Translations under genes and position numbers: made by a program
Origin: Gammaproteobacteria bacterium
GTDB lineage: Bacteria; Pseudomonadota; Gammaproteobacteria; Pseudomonadales; Azotimanducaceae
Assembly: GCA_009846005.1 (NCBI GenBank)
Contig: VXYL01000066.1
Coordinates: forward strand, 45,451-109,450
Length of the DNA stretch: 64,000 nucleotides
Direction of reading: 5' to 3'
Part shown: positions 52,072 to 61,344 of the stretch, piece by piece
Position numbering within the stretch: position 1 is the stretch's first letter
Layout: each line of letters starts with the position of its first letter
Notes under the pieces: model-generated
What the model saw: only the letters and a program-made list of their open reading frames with translations
Told to the model about the DNA's origin: nothing
Databases searched by the model: none

Positions 52072-53463
52072 TTAGGGCGCAAGCGCCGGGAGGCGTTCAT
52101 CGATGAGGCGGATCGGCTTCTGCCGACGTTCGACCTGCGTCACCTTCGCGGTCGCGCCGGCCGTGGCGAGCTCGACGCTCACCTCGATGCCGAGAGCGGC
52201 CTTGAGCAGGCCCTGCATGCGGTTCCCGAGCGTGGCGTCGCCGGGCCGTGCCTCCGCGATGACGGTCATAGCGCCGTCCCGCGTCACGCGACAGACGAAC
52301 TCGCCCAGAAACTCGGGCACCTCGGACAGGAGCGGGCCAATCGCGTGCGGGAACACGTTGATGCCCTTGATCTTGACCATGTTGTCGCTGCGCCCGAGGA
52401 ACCCCGCGATACGCCGTAGACCGTACCCGGGGCCTGAGGCGTCGGTACGCTCGCGGCTCACGTCGTGCGTATTGAATCGCAGGATCGGGTAGATGTCGTC
52501 CTTGAAGAGACACGTACAGACCATGTCGCCCGGCTCGCCGGGTTGCACGGGGGCGCCGCTGTCGACGTCGAGGAGTTCGAGGACGTGGGCGTCTTCCATG
52601 AGGTACAGGCCGTCCTGGTCGGGGCCCTCGGCGGCGACGATGCCGGTGTCGCCGACGCCGTACCAGTCGTAGCAGGCGGGCTCGCCCCACAGGCGTGCGA
52701 GGGCGGCCTTGTCCTCGGCCCCCATGTGCCCGCTGATCATGCGAATGCGGATGTCCTCGCCGATGGCGATGCCTTCTTCGGCGGCCACCTCGGCGAGCCG
52801 CCTCAGGTAGTCGGCGAAGCCGACGAGAACCGTGGCCCCGAACTCGCGCATGAGCCCGACCTGGCGGACCGAGGGGGTCTCCAGGCCGGTTCCGGCCGAC
52901 ACGAAGAGGGCGTTGGTCCAGTGCAGTACGGCCTCGCGAACGTAGTGGCCGCCGTTGACCGTTCCGTGCCCGTAGCACGAATGCACGACATCGTCCGCGC
53001 GCATCCCCTGCCAGCGATAGACGCGCGCGAGCAGCAGGCTCTGGACCTCCCGGGACTTGGGTCCGAAAAGCAGTGCCTGCGGGCGTCCGGTGGTCCCGCT
53101 CGTGGTGTGAAAAACGACGGGCGGCCGCGTGGGATCGTCGCGTTCGAAGCCGCCGAAGTCCCCGAACGGCGGGTGTGCCTCGATACTGTGCATCAGGTCC
53201 GACTTGTCGAAGACGGGCAGCCGCGTCAAGTCCTCGAGCCCCCGGATGTCGCCGGGCTCGATACCGGCCGCGCCCCACAGCCGCCGGTAGAAGCCCGTCT
53301 CCCAGGCGCGCGCGACGCAGCGCCGGAACAGGCGGTCCTGCCGGGCGAACAGCTCGTCCCGACCGATCCGCCGGGCGAAGGTCTCGAAGGCGTCGCCGAT
53401 GGGATGGTCCTGCAGGAGGCGCTCCAGGTCCGCGGCGCGGTGGTATGGGTGGAACGCGCTCAC
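52072..53463 (-). CDS. Phenylacetate-CoA ligase-like adenylate-forming enzyme
   Basis: This 463-residue PaaK-type acyl-CoA ligase has the ATP-binding loop HTTSGTTGRPQALLFG, the aromatic-acid-type YDWYGVGDTG, and the C-terminal hinge/catalytic segment RSDNMVKIKGINVFP. It would activate a carboxylic acid to its CoA thioester via an AMP intermediate. Start GTG 53463 overlaps the MmgE/PrpD stop by four bases. The open frame continues far upstream but only shadows that gene. Substrate unknown; the family covers aryl-acetic and related acids. Confidence 0.92.
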   Translation of the reverse strand: MSAFHPYHRAADLERLLQDHPIGDAFETFARRIGRDELFARQDRLFRRCVARAWETGFYRRLWGAAGIEPGDIRGLEDLTRLPVFDKSDLMHSIEAHPPFGDFGGFERDDPTRPPVVFHTTSGTTGRPQALLFGPKSREVQSLLLARVYRWQGMRADDVVHSCYGHGTVNGGHYVREAVLHWTNALFVSAGTGLETPSVRQVGLMREFGATVLVGFADYLRRLAEVAAEEGIAIGEDIRIRMISGHMGAEDKAALARLWGEPACYDWYGVGDTGIVAAEGPDQDGLYLMEDAHVLELLDVDSGAPVQPGEPGDMVCTCLFKDDIYPILRFNTHDVSRERTDASGPGYGLRRIAGFLGRSDNMVKIKGINVFPHAIGPLLSEVPEFLGEFVCRVTRDGAMTVIAEARPGDATLGNRMQGLLKAALGIEVSVELATAGATAKVTQVERRQKPIRLIDERLPALAP

Positions 53464-54860
53464 GGTCTGGCTCGGGCGGTGTCCGTGATCGGGTCGAGCA
53501 GCGCCCGGGCGTCCGGCAGTTCTGGCAGCGCCTGCACGGTGTCGATGAGGCGGCGAGTCCGGTCGTCGTCGCCGTACACCTGGGACAGGCACGACCGCAC
53601 TTTGGCTTCGAGTTCTTCCCGCGACAGCGGTCGGTCGGGAGAACCGCGAAGCGCGTCGATGCGCACGGACCGACCAGTGCCGTCGCGCAGCCGCGCCGTG
53701 AGCGTTTGCGGCACGAACGCCGCCGGACCCGATGTGTCGTTGACTTTCGCCGCAAAACGCCCCGCGAGCGCCAGCCTCCCCGGCCTCCGCAACTCGGCTT
53801 CGGTGAAATGCTCGATGCCGACGCGACCGCACTCCAGGGCCGCGGCGCCCGTGTAGGCGAAACACAGCCGGGCGTAGTTCGCGTCCATGTCCGTCCTCGC
53901 GGGGCGGATGACGAGCTGGTGGATCAGGGGCGGCGCCGCCAGGGTCATTGCGACCAGGTTGTCGGGGCGGACGCCGCGGCTGCGTAGGTTCAGCACGCCG
54001 TCGATCGCGCCATGGGTCGCCCGGCCGCTGGGATAGGGCTTGTGGCTGAGTTCGGTCACGCGCCAGGCGCCGCCGACCTTTCGTGCAATGCCGCCGGTGT
54101 CGGAAAGTGTCTCGAAAAGGGCGAAGTAGCCGTGGCGTCCCTCGAGGGCATGGTCTGGCGCGGGCACCCCTGCTCCGGCCAGATCCGCCGCGACGATGCC
54201 GGCCCGCGCCGCGGCTCCGAGCTGTAGCGGCAGCGCGGGCTTGCCCTCCTCGTGGGCCTGCATGGTGCCGGCGACCTGCCCGAGCGCGTGGCCGAAGCAG
54301 CGGCGGATGGCGGCGCTGCCGAAACTCCTGAGGACGCCGACCGCGACCGCCGCACCGAAGACGCCGACCGTTGCGGGACGGAAGAAGCGGAGCGGGGAGG
54401 TTGCCGCGATGCCGAGGGCGGCCGCGACTTCGACCCCGAGCGCGAGCGCCAGCAGGAGGCGCCGCCCGTCGACGGGGCCCCGCTGATTGGAGCCCCGTTC
54501 CCCGAGGGCCCGCTCGGACTCGGCCATGGCGGCGGCCGCCACGGCAGTCATGACGTGGGCCACGGCCCCTTCGTGGACGCAGTCGAACTCGAGGCAGTGC
54601 ATCTGGTACGCGTTGACGAAGGCGGCCGTCGCTGGCGGTGCGGCGATGCCGTCGCCGAGAATGCGGCAGGCGCCGCCGGCGCCCCAGGAGAGCGCGGAGC
54701 GCAGGGTCTCGTCGCGCCAGGGACCGGTGCATCCGGCAACTCCGACCGCGAGCGTGTCGAGCAGGAAGGTCTGGGTCGCGCGCACCGCCGGCGCGGGCAG
54801 GTCGGCATAGGCGGTCTCGACAGAGAGGGCCGCGAGCCGTTCGAGGAGGTCGCCCGCCAT
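53460..54860 (-). CDS. MmgE/PrpD family protein
   Basis: This 466-residue MmgE/PrpD-family protein, typical in length, has the helical N-terminal region (LLDTLAVGVAGC, AAFVNAYQMHCLEFDCVHEGAVAHV) and the C-terminal domain (LSHKPYPSGRATHGAIDGVL). Characterised members are 2-methylcitrate dehydratase and cis-aconitate decarboxylase, acting on small tricarboxylates. The N-terminal DxxD-type segment of those enzymes reads EFDCVHEGAVAH here. It is followed by the CoA ligase and preceded by a CaiB transferase. Confidence 0.9.
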   Translation of the reverse strand: MAGDLLERLAALSVETAYADLPAPAVRATQTFLLDTLAVGVAGCTGPWRDETLRSALSWGAGGACRILGDGIAAPPATAAFVNAYQMHCLEFDCVHEGAVAHVMTAVAAAAMAESERALGERGSNQRGPVDGRRLLLALALGVEVAAALGIAATSPLRFFRPATVGVFGAAVAVGVLRSFGSAAIRRCFGHALGQVAGTMQAHEEGKPALPLQLGAAARAGIVAADLAGAGVPAPDHALEGRHGYFALFETLSDTGGIARKVGGAWRVTELSHKPYPSGRATHGAIDGVLNLRSRGVRPDNLVAMTLAAPPLIHQLVIRPARTDMDANYARLCFAYTGAAALECGRVGIEHFTEAELRRPGRLALAGRFAAKVNDTSGPAAFVPQTLTARLRDGTGRSVRIDALRGSPDRPLSREELEAKVRSCLSQVYGDDDRTRRLIDTVQALPELPDARALLDPITDTARARP

Positions 54861-54901
54861 GCGCTGGTAAGCCCGCTAGGCGCCGCTGCTTCGGGCGCGC
54901 A

Positions 54902-56071
54902 TCAGATGGTCCCCCGAGCGCGCAACGCCGCGAGGTCGGCTGGAGCGAGGCCGACGGACTGCCCGAGTTCGGCCGAGTGCTGGCCGTAGGCGGGAATCTC
55001 CAGCCGCGGTTGGGCCGGTTCCTTCGAGAACTTGATCGGAACGCCGATGTGGCGGTGCCCTCGCGCATCGCGCAACAGCATCTGGCGCTGCAGGGTGTGT
55101 GGATCGTCGAAGGCGTCCTTCAGCGAGCGCACGAACGTCCAGCAGCAGTCCACGGGCTCGAGGAAACGCTCCCAGTGGGCGCGCGGCCGGGCCCGAAAGC
55201 GCTCGCGGAAGAACGCGCGTAGCGGCTCCTGCCCCGCGCCGGGTTCCAGCTCGGCGAACGGCAGCAGGTCCAGACGGTCGAACGCGGCGAGCAGGTTGCG
55301 CGCGAACTTGACTTCCGAGCCGCCGAGCACGAGGAACTCTCCGTCCAACGTCTCGTAGATGCGGTACATGGCCGAGCCGCCGAACGATCGCATGTTGGCC
55401 GGCTCCGGGTGCGCATCCTCCGCGAATACCGGGCCGGTGACGTTCGGCGTCCAGGCGAGCAGGGCGTCGTACATGGCGATGTCGATGTACTCGCCCCGGC
55501 CGGTGCGCTCCCGGCGCAACAGCGCCATGAGGATCGCGGACAGGGCCGTGAGCGAGGCAATCGCGTCGGCGGCCGGGATGTTCGGGGCGGCGGGCTTGCC
55601 GTCCTCGAGGCCCCGGTTCAGGGCCGCGACCCCCGCGAGGGCCTGTACCGTCAGGTCATGGGCGGGCTTGTCGCGCAATGGCCCGTCCTGGCCGAACGCC
55701 GAGATCGAGCAGTACACGAGACGCGGGTTCGTGGCGGCGAGTGTCTCGTAGTCGACGCCGAGGCGCGCGGCCACGCCGGGCCGGAAGGACTCGACGACGA
55801 CATCCGCGCTCTCGGCCAGGCGGTGGAAGAAACGCCGCCCCTCCGCATCCTTGAGGTCGATCCTGAGGCTCCGCTTGCCGCGCGCGATGTTGCGGAACCA
55901 GACGGAGACATCGTCCGAGTCGCGGTAGCCCACGGCCCGGGTGGGCTCGCCGACGCCATTGGCTGGTTCGACCATGATGACGTCGGCGCCGTGGTCGGAA
56001 AGCGTCATCGTCAGGTGCGGACCGGGCAGGAACGCCGACAGGTCCAGGACGCGCACCCCCTCGAGTTTCAT
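54902..56071 (-). CDS. CaiB/BaiF (family III) CoA-transferase, copy 1
   Basis: This 389-residue family III CoA-transferase has the N-terminal VLDLSAFLPGPHLTMTLSDHGADVIMVEP, GKRSLRIDLKD, and the catalytic-type Asp in AADAIASLTALSAI (about residue 166). These enzymes move CoA from succinyl-CoA or another donor to a carboxylate through an aspartyl-CoA intermediate. It lies 41 bases upstream of the MmgE/PrpD gene and 51 after the second CaiB gene. Confidence 0.93.
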   Translation of the reverse strand: MKLEGVRVLDLSAFLPGPHLTMTLSDHGADVIMVEPANGVGEPTRAVGYRDSDDVSVWFRNIARGKRSLRIDLKDAEGRRFFHRLAESADVVVESFRPGVAARLGVDYETLAATNPRLVYCSISAFGQDGPLRDKPAHDLTVQALAGVAALNRGLEDGKPAAPNIPAADAIASLTALSAILMALLRRERTGRGEYIDIAMYDALLAWTPNVTGPVFAEDAHPEPANMRSFGGSAMYRIYETLDGEFLVLGGSEVKFARNLLAAFDRLDLLPFAELEPGAGQEPLRAFFRERFRARPRAHWERFLEPVDCCWTFVRSLKDAFDDPHTLQRQMLLRDARGHRHIGVPIKFSKEPAQPRLEIPAYGQHSAELGQSVGLAPADLAALRARGTI

Positions 56072-56122
56072 GTAGCCGGCCTTGCGCCGCTCGGCCGGGA
56101 CCCGCTTCCGGCATGGGAGGCG

Positions 56123-57256
56123 TCAGGGAAGTTCTTCATCGTGCTCTCCAAGGAGGGGCGCGCGCCGGTTCGGTCCCCTGCGGCCGTTCACGCGGAGGGG
56201 GCTCGACAGCATGGTCAGCCCCGCGTCGGCCGCGGGATGCTCGACCTCGTTCAGCATCCCCACCTCGCGCGCGAACGGGTTGGAGAGGGCGTCGGCGATG
56301 TCGTGGACGGGGGCGACCGGCACCGCGCCCGCCAGGACGGCCAGCCAGTGCTCCGTCGTTTCCGTGCGCAGGATCCCGTCGATCTCGTCCTGGAGGGCGC
56401 CCCGGTGGGCCAGCCGCGCGGGGGCGTTCAGGAAGCGGGGATCCCCAAGGAGATCCTCCCGGCCGACGGCCGCGCAGAACGCGTCCCAGAATCGGGGCGT
56501 CTGGCACATGAGGAACAGCCAGCCGTCGGAGGTCCGGAAGAGCTGGCTCGGCACGATGCTCGGGTGCGACGAGCGCGACATGCGGCGCGTCTCGTGGCCC
56601 TCGTTCAGGTACCAGACCGCCGGGTAGGAAAGCTGATGCAGCGCCGTGTCGTAGAGCGCGGTGTCGACGTCGCAGCCCTCGCCCGTCTGCCGTGCGCGCA
56701 GGACCGCCGCCAGCAGGCCGCAGGCGAGCAGCGCCCCGGTCATGTAGTCCACCATCGAGAGCCCGAAGCGGGCCGGCGGCGCGTCCGGCTCGCCCGTGAG
56801 GTCCAGGAAGCCGCACTCCGCCTGCATCAGGTAGTCGTAGCCGGGCCAGCGCTCGCGGGAGTTGCCGCGGCCGTAGGCGGACAGGTGCGCGCAGACGATG
56901 GACGGATTCACGGGCGCAAGGTCCTCGTAGCGGATGCGCAGTTTCTCCGGCTGGTCGCCCCGGAGGTTGTTGGCCACGGCGTCGGCGTCCGCGACCAGCC
57001 GCTCGAAGCGCCCCCGCCCGTCCGGTGCGGTGAGGTCGAGCAGGATGCTGCGCTTGCCGCGATTGAAGGTCTGGTAGAAGAGGCTGTCGCCGTCGCCGAG
57101 GTGGTACGGGCCGACCGAACGGGAGATGTCGCCTCCGCCGGCCGGATTCTCGACCTTGATCACGTCCGCGCCGAGATCCGCCAGCAACTGCGTGCCGTAG
57201 GGCCCGGCGCCGTAGTGCTCGACGGCCAGGACGCGGACGCCGCTCAGCGGCTCCAT
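56123..57256 (-). CDS. CaiB/BaiF (family III) CoA-transferase, copy 2
   Basis: This 377-residue second family III CoA-transferase has AGPYGTQLLADLGADVIKVE, GKRSILLDL and the catalytic-type Asp in MVDYMTGALLACGLLAA. It differs clearly from the first copy, so the two probably serve different donor/acceptor pairs or form a heteromer. Its ATG overlaps the acyl-CoA dehydrogenase stop (TGATG). Confidence 0.93.
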   Translation of the reverse strand: MEPLSGVRVLAVEHYGAGPYGTQLLADLGADVIKVENPAGGGDISRSVGPYHLGDGDSLFYQTFNRGKRSILLDLTAPDGRGRFERLVADADAVANNLRGDQPEKLRIRYEDLAPVNPSIVCAHLSAYGRGNSRERWPGYDYLMQAECGFLDLTGEPDAPPARFGLSMVDYMTGALLACGLLAAVLRARQTGEGCDVDTALYDTALHQLSYPAVWYLNEGHETRRMSRSSHPSIVPSQLFRTSDGWLFLMCQTPRFWDAFCAAVGREDLLGDPRFLNAPARLAHRGALQDEIDGILRTETTEHWLAVLAGAVPVAPVHDIADALSNPFAREVGMLNEVEHPAADAGLTMLSSPLRVNGRRGPNRRAPLLGEHDEELP

Positions 57257-58476
57257 CAGACCGGGTTCCGCTCGATGAGCTGACGGGCGATCACGATACG
57301 CTGCATCTCGTTCGTGCCTTCGCCGATGCACATGAGCGGCGCCTCGCGGTAGAGGCGTTCGACCGGGTACTCCCGCGAGTAGCCGTAACCGCCATGGACG
57401 CGCATCGCTTCCATGGCGTTGGCCACGGCGCTTTCCGACGCGAAGTACTTGGCCATGCCGGCCTCCATGTCGCAGCGCTCGCCGGCGTCGTAGGCGCGCG
57501 CGGCGTCTTCGGTCAGGAGTTCCGCGGCCCGCGTGCGGGTGGCCATCTCGCCGAGCTTCAGCTGGATGGCCTGGTGCTCGGCGATGGGCTTGCCGAACGT
57601 CTTGCGCGTCTGCGCGTAGGCAGTCGCTTCGTCGAGGGCGCGGCGCGCGATGCCGACGGAACGGGCGGCCACGTTGATGCGCCCGAGTTCGAGGCCACCG
57701 ACCGCCATGTAGAAACCCCGTCCCGGCTCGCCGCCGACGAGGTGGCGCCGGGCGTCCAGAAGGTAGTCCTCGAAGATCAGTTCGGCGGAGTCGATGCCAT
57801 GGTAGCCGAGCTTCTCGAGTCGGCGCCCGGTCCGGAAGCCGGGGTGCCGGCGGCCGGTATCCGGGTCGACTTTCGGGGCGATGAACATCGACATGCCGCG
57901 CCGGGGTGGGGTCGCGTCGGGATCCGTCTTGACCAGGAGCGCCACGGCGGCGCCTTCGATGCCGTTGCTGATCCAGGTCTTGGTACCGTCGATCCGGTAG
58001 GAGTCGCCGTCGGCGGTCGCGCGCGTGCGAATGCCCTGCAGGTCCGTTCCCGCATCGGGTTCCGTAAGCGCGAGCCCGCCGCGGATCTCCCCGGTCACGA
58101 ACCTGGGCAGCCAGTACTCGCGCTGCTCTTCGGTACCGTGCTTCTCGACGATTGCCGCCATCATCAGGTGCGAGTTGAAGATGCCGGTGAGCGACATCCA
58201 CTGTTCCGAGATCAGAGCGACGATGCGGGCGTAGGTGCTCGCCCGCAGGCCGAGCCCGCCGTAGCGTTGCGACACGGTCGCGCCGAACAGGCCGAACTCC
58301 TTCATCTGCTCGACCAGCTCGTGGGGATAGACGTCGTCGTGCTCCATCTGCATGACCCGCGGCGCTACCTCGCGCTTGAGCCAGCGCGAGATGACGTCGA
58401 GAATCGCGCACTCGTCCGTCGCGGTGTAGTCGGCGTCGCCGCGGTCCCGGGCCGCCGGGGTCGTGTCAGGGGCCAT
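57256..58476 (-). CDS. Acyl-CoA dehydrogenase
   Basis: This 406-residue FAD-dependent acyl-CoA dehydrogenase has LTEPDAGTDLQGIRTRA (substrate/FAD site), KTWISNGIEGAA, and a C-terminal GEGTNEMQRIVIARQL. The Glu before GT is in the usual catalytic place for short-chain and glutaryl types. The gene sits between MaoC and CaiB genes, consistent with oxidation of an acyl-CoA to an enoyl-CoA that the MaoC enzyme then hydrates. Confidence 0.94.
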   Translation of the reverse strand: MAPDTTPAARDRGDADYTATDECAILDVISRWLKREVAPRVMQMEHDDVYPHELVEQMKEFGLFGATVSQRYGGLGLRASTYARIVALISEQWMSLTGIFNSHLMMAAIVEKHGTEEQREYWLPRFVTGEIRGGLALTEPDAGTDLQGIRTRATADGDSYRIDGTKTWISNGIEGAAVALLVKTDPDATPPRRGMSMFIAPKVDPDTGRRHPGFRTGRRLEKLGYHGIDSAELIFEDYLLDARRHLVGGEPGRGFYMAVGGLELGRINVAARSVGIARRALDEATAYAQTRKTFGKPIAEHQAIQLKLGEMATRTRAAELLTEDAARAYDAGERCDMEAGMAKYFASESAVANAMEAMRVHGGYGYSREYPVERLYREAPLMCIGEGTNEMQRIVIARQLIERNPV

Positions 58477-58486
58477 GGATCAGTCC

Positions 58487-59008
58487 TCAGTAGTGGTCGA
58501 TGCGGTCCTCGGTGGCATGGCCCCGGGCGGGGACGAGAACATTGCGCAGGAAGCTCGCGACCTCGCCCCCGTCCTGGTTCACGCCCACCGTGCGCACCGT
58601 GACGATGCCCTGGCCCGGGCGGGACCGCGACGCCCGCTTGCCCAGCACTTCGGAGTGCGCGTAGAGCGTGTCCCCGGCGAAGACGGGCGCCGTGAACTTC
58701 ACCTCGTCCATGCCGAGGTTGGCGATCGCCTTCTGGCTCACGTCGGTGACGCTCATGCCGATCAGGAGTGCGAGCGTGTAGGGGCTCACGACGAGATTGC
58801 GGCCGAACTCCGTCGCCTTGCCGTACTCGCGGTCGAAGTGCACGGGATGGGTGTTGAGGGTGAGCAGCGTGAACATGTGGTTGTCGTATTCGGTCACGGT
58901 CTTGCCGGGCCGGTGCTCGTACACGTCGCCGACCTCGAAGTCGTCGAGGTAGCGGCCGAAGGATTCCCGGTAGCGCTGGGGTCCGACCTGCTTGAAGTGC
59001 TGTGTCAT
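58487..59008 (-). CDS. MaoC-family hydratase
   Basis: This 173-residue hotdog hydratase has the hydratase-2 type motif around NTHPVHFDREYG (about residue 52) and the strand FTAPVFAGDTLYAHSEV. The N-T-H-P-(V/L)-H-(F/Y)-D form is the one I associate with mesaconyl- or itaconyl-type CoA hydratases rather than long-chain enzymes. It starts 46 bases after the deacetylase gene and ends 10 bases before the acyl-CoA dehydrogenase. Confidence 0.9.
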   Translation of the reverse strand: MTQHFKQVGPQRYRESFGRYLDDFEVGDVYEHRPGKTVTEYDNHMFTLLTLNTHPVHFDREYGKATEFGRNLVVSPYTLALLIGMSVTDVSQKAIANLGMDEVKFTAPVFAGDTLYAHSEVLGKRASRSRPGQGIVTVRTVGVNQDGGEVASFLRNVLVPARGHATEDRIDHY

Positions 59009-59054
59009 CGGGGCTGTCCTCGTCTCGCGCCTGCGCGCGGGTGCCGCGGGCCGG

Positions 59055-59960
59055 CTACGCCCCCAAGGGCGGTACTGCCGCGGCCCAGGCGGCCGCGATG
59101 TCCCTCCGCGTGGCCACCCAGACGTCGTCGCGTCCGTTCACGTGGTCGAGTACGCGGCGCAGCGCGCCGGCGCGTCCGGGACGTCCCACGATGCGCAGGT
59201 GCAGTCCCAGGGACATCATCCGGGCGCCCTCGCGGTCGGCCTCCTCGAGGAGCCAGTCGAAAGTATCGATGGCGTAGCGCGCCCAGTTGGCCGGGGTGAG
59301 GGATGGCGCGGTCCACATCTTCATATCGTTCGAGTCGAGCGCGTATGGCAGGACGAGCATCGGCCGGCTTTCTCCGTCGGCACACTCGACGCGCTCCCAG
59401 AAGGGCAGGTCTCCCGAGTAGTCGTCCATGTGGTAGGTGAAGCCCTCCTCCGCCAGCAGCCGCCTCGTGTCGTCCGTGTGCAGGAGCCGCGAGAGCCACC
59501 CGACGGGGGCGACGCCGACAGTCGCCGCGATGCTGTCGCGCGCGCGGCGGATGAAGTTGCGCTCCTCCGCCTCTTCCATGCGGTACTGGTACACCCACCG
59601 GTAGCCGTGGGCGGCGGTCTCGTGCCCGCCGGCAACGAGCCGGGCAGCCACGTCGGGGGCGCGTTCGAGCGCCAGGGCCGCAGCCGTCGCCGTCACTGGG
59701 AGACCGCGTTCGTCGAGCAGCCGGAAGACCCTGTGCGCACCGGACCCTATGCCGTAGCGGTAGTTCGATTCGTTGCCGTGCACGCGCACCTGCCGCCGCG
59801 GGACGGCGCCGAGTTCGTCGACCGGTTCGGGGCGCGGGTCCCCGTCCAGGACGTTCATCTCGGCACCTTCCTCGACGTTCACCACGATCGATAGCGCGAG
59901 ACGCGCACCGTTGGGCCACGTGAAGTCGCGTGGAGCGCTGCGGCCCGGCTCAACGGACAA
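59055..59960 (-). CDS. Polysaccharide deacetylase-fold hydrolase (PuuE/allantoinase-like)
   Basis: This 301-residue NodB-fold protein is of the PuuE-like group: LALSIVVNVEEGAEM, ESNYRYGIGSGAHRVFRLLDERGLPVT, HETAAHGYRWVYQY and the metal-site region MDDYSGDLPFW. The group includes Pseudomonas allantoinase PuuE, which opens a cyclic ureide. That would fit an amide or ring-opening step at the head of this catabolic operon. Start TTG 59960 has AAGGAG seven bases upstream. It is the first gene after the divergent promoter region. Confidence 0.87.
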   Translation of the reverse strand: MSVEPGRSAPRDFTWPNGARLALSIVVNVEEGAEMNVLDGDPRPEPVDELGAVPRRQVRVHGNESNYRYGIGSGAHRVFRLLDERGLPVTATAAALALERAPDVAARLVAGGHETAAHGYRWVYQYRMEEAEERNFIRRARDSIAATVGVAPVGWLSRLLHTDDTRRLLAEEGFTYHMDDYSGDLPFWERVECADGESRPMLVLPYALDSNDMKMWTAPSLTPANWARYAIDTFDWLLEEADREGARMMSLGLHLRIVGRPGRAGALRRVLDHVNGRDDVWVATRRDIAAAWAAAVPPLGA

Positions 59961-60006
59961 ACGGTCGCTCCTTCAAGCCTGCGGTTCCATTACACATATT
60001 GATATG

Positions 60007-60034
60007 ATAATACGTCTTTTGCGGCTGTCGGCAA
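60007..60034 (-). promoter_or_regulatory. Candidate promoter for the nine-gene catabolic operon
   Basis: On the minus strand TTGCCG (60034-60029) and TATTAT (60012-60007) are 16 bases apart, in the only AT-rich stretch of the divergent intergenic region. CATAT-TG-ATATG (59995-60006) just downstream is a small palindrome that could be an operator. No regulator gene lies nearby. Confidence 0.5.
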
Positions 60035-60115
60035 TATCTGACGGTCCCCGGGTGGTACGCTCCGTACCGGGATCATGCTTCGGCGGTGCGGCAGGTGGAG
60101 ACAGGACCGGGAACG

Positions 60116-61327
60116 GTGGAAGTAGCGAAACAGGCCGTATACGACGGCCCGCCAGACTACAGGTCGGTGGGTCGGCACGCGATGTTGCCCGAAACGACCC
60201 ACGATCAGGCGGAACGCTATAATTTCCTGTCGCACCTGAACCGGCATCTCGCGGCGCGCGTGCTGCCTGGCGTTGAACGGGCCTACCGCAACGAGGTCGC
60301 GCCGCGATTCCAGGCGCGACGTGGACGGGAGCCCGCCGATCGCCACGAGGCACGGCGCGCCCTCGAGGGTCATTCCCTGTACCGGACGTGGAGCGCGTTG
60401 CGCCGCAACACCATGGAGATGCGTCAACAGGCGGGACTTTCGGTGGTGTTGCCGCAGTTGCCGGCGCTCGTCGAAAGGGCGCGGCGCACGGTACCCGCCG
60501 GGAAGCTGCAGCTGAACGACGCGGTGCGGACGCCGCGCTATCTCACGGCAGTGGATCACCACTGCATGCCCGGGAGCTACTACGCCGAGCGGGTCGCGCG
60601 GGACGTATCCGGCGCGGCGAACTACGACTCCGGGCTGTTCGTGACCACGGGAGGCCTGCTCGGCCGGTTCGCGGACGGCGGCGGACATGGCATGGTGGCT
60701 TTCGTCCGGAAGCTCCGTCCCGGATTCGCCCCGCGGCGCATTCTCGACCTCGGCTGCGGGCTGGGACACAACGTCCTGCCGGTCGCCGCCGCCTTTCCGG
60801 ACGCGCGCGTCACTGCGGTGGACGTGGCGGCGCCCATGCTGCGCTATGGGGCCGCACGGGCGGCGAGCCTGGGCGTCGGCAACGTGGAGTTCGTCCAGGC
60901 CGATGCGACGGACCTCGGTCAGTTCGAGGACGCCAGCTTCGACTGGGTGCAGAGCATCATGTTCCTGCACGAGACCTCGCTTGCCGCCCTGAGGCGCATC
61001 ATGGGGGAGAGCCGTCGCCTGGTCGCTCCGGGAGGGCTCGTCACGCACGTCGAGCAGCCGCGCTACGGCGTGGCGATGCCCTTCTTCGAGCAGGCGATGC
61101 GGGACTGGGACGCCTTGTACAACAACGAGCCGTTCTGGACGAAGCTGCACGAGATAGACCTCGACGGACTGCTCGTTGCCGCCGGGTTCGACCGGGAGTG
61201 CCTCATCCATGCCGGTGTCTACGCGATCGCGGACAACGGCGGCTTCCCGGACGCCGAGAGCGAGGATGTCGAGGACTACGGCCGCAAACCGGCGTGGCGC
61301 ATCAGCGGTGCGCAGGTGCCCGCCTGA
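60116..61327 (+). CDS. Class I SAM-dependent methyltransferase with a long N-terminal domain
   Basis: This ~403-residue protein has a Rossmann methyltransferase domain in its C-terminal half (RRILDLGCGLGHNVLPVAAAFPDARVTAVDVAAPML, about residues 215-250). It is preceded by a ~200-residue helical region I do not recognise (DQAERYNFLSHLNRHLA, NTMEMRQQAGLSVVLPQLPALV). GTG 60116 is preferred because GGGAA lies just upstream; GTG 60086 would add ten residues. It heads a rightward operon with a small protein, a VOC protein and an MDR reductase, divergent from the catabolic operon. Confidence 0.85.
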   Translation: MEVAKQAVYDGPPDYRSVGRHAMLPETTHDQAERYNFLSHLNRHLAARVLPGVERAYRNEVAPRFQARRGREPADRHEARRALEGHSLYRTWSALRRNTMEMRQQAGLSVVLPQLPALVERARRTVPAGKLQLNDAVRTPRYLTAVDHHCMPGSYYAERVARDVSGAANYDSGLFVTTGGLLGRFADGGGHGMVAFVRKLRPGFAPRRILDLGCGLGHNVLPVAAAFPDARVTAVDVAAPMLRYGAARAASLGVGNVEFVQADATDLGQFEDASFDWVQSIMFLHETSLAALRRIMGESRRLVAPGGLVTHVEQPRYGVAMPFFEQAMRDWDALYNNEPFWTKLHEIDLDGLLVAAGFDRECLIHAGVYAIADNGGFPDAESEDVEDYGRKPAWRISGAQVPA

Positions 61328-61344
61328 CGCGCGGGGCGACGCGG

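Noticed and set aside
52072..55068. 998-codon open frame on the minus strand
   Set aside because: Only the part from 53463 is a real protein (CoA ligase); the upstream part is Arg/Ala-rich shadow of the MmgE/PrpD gene in another frame.
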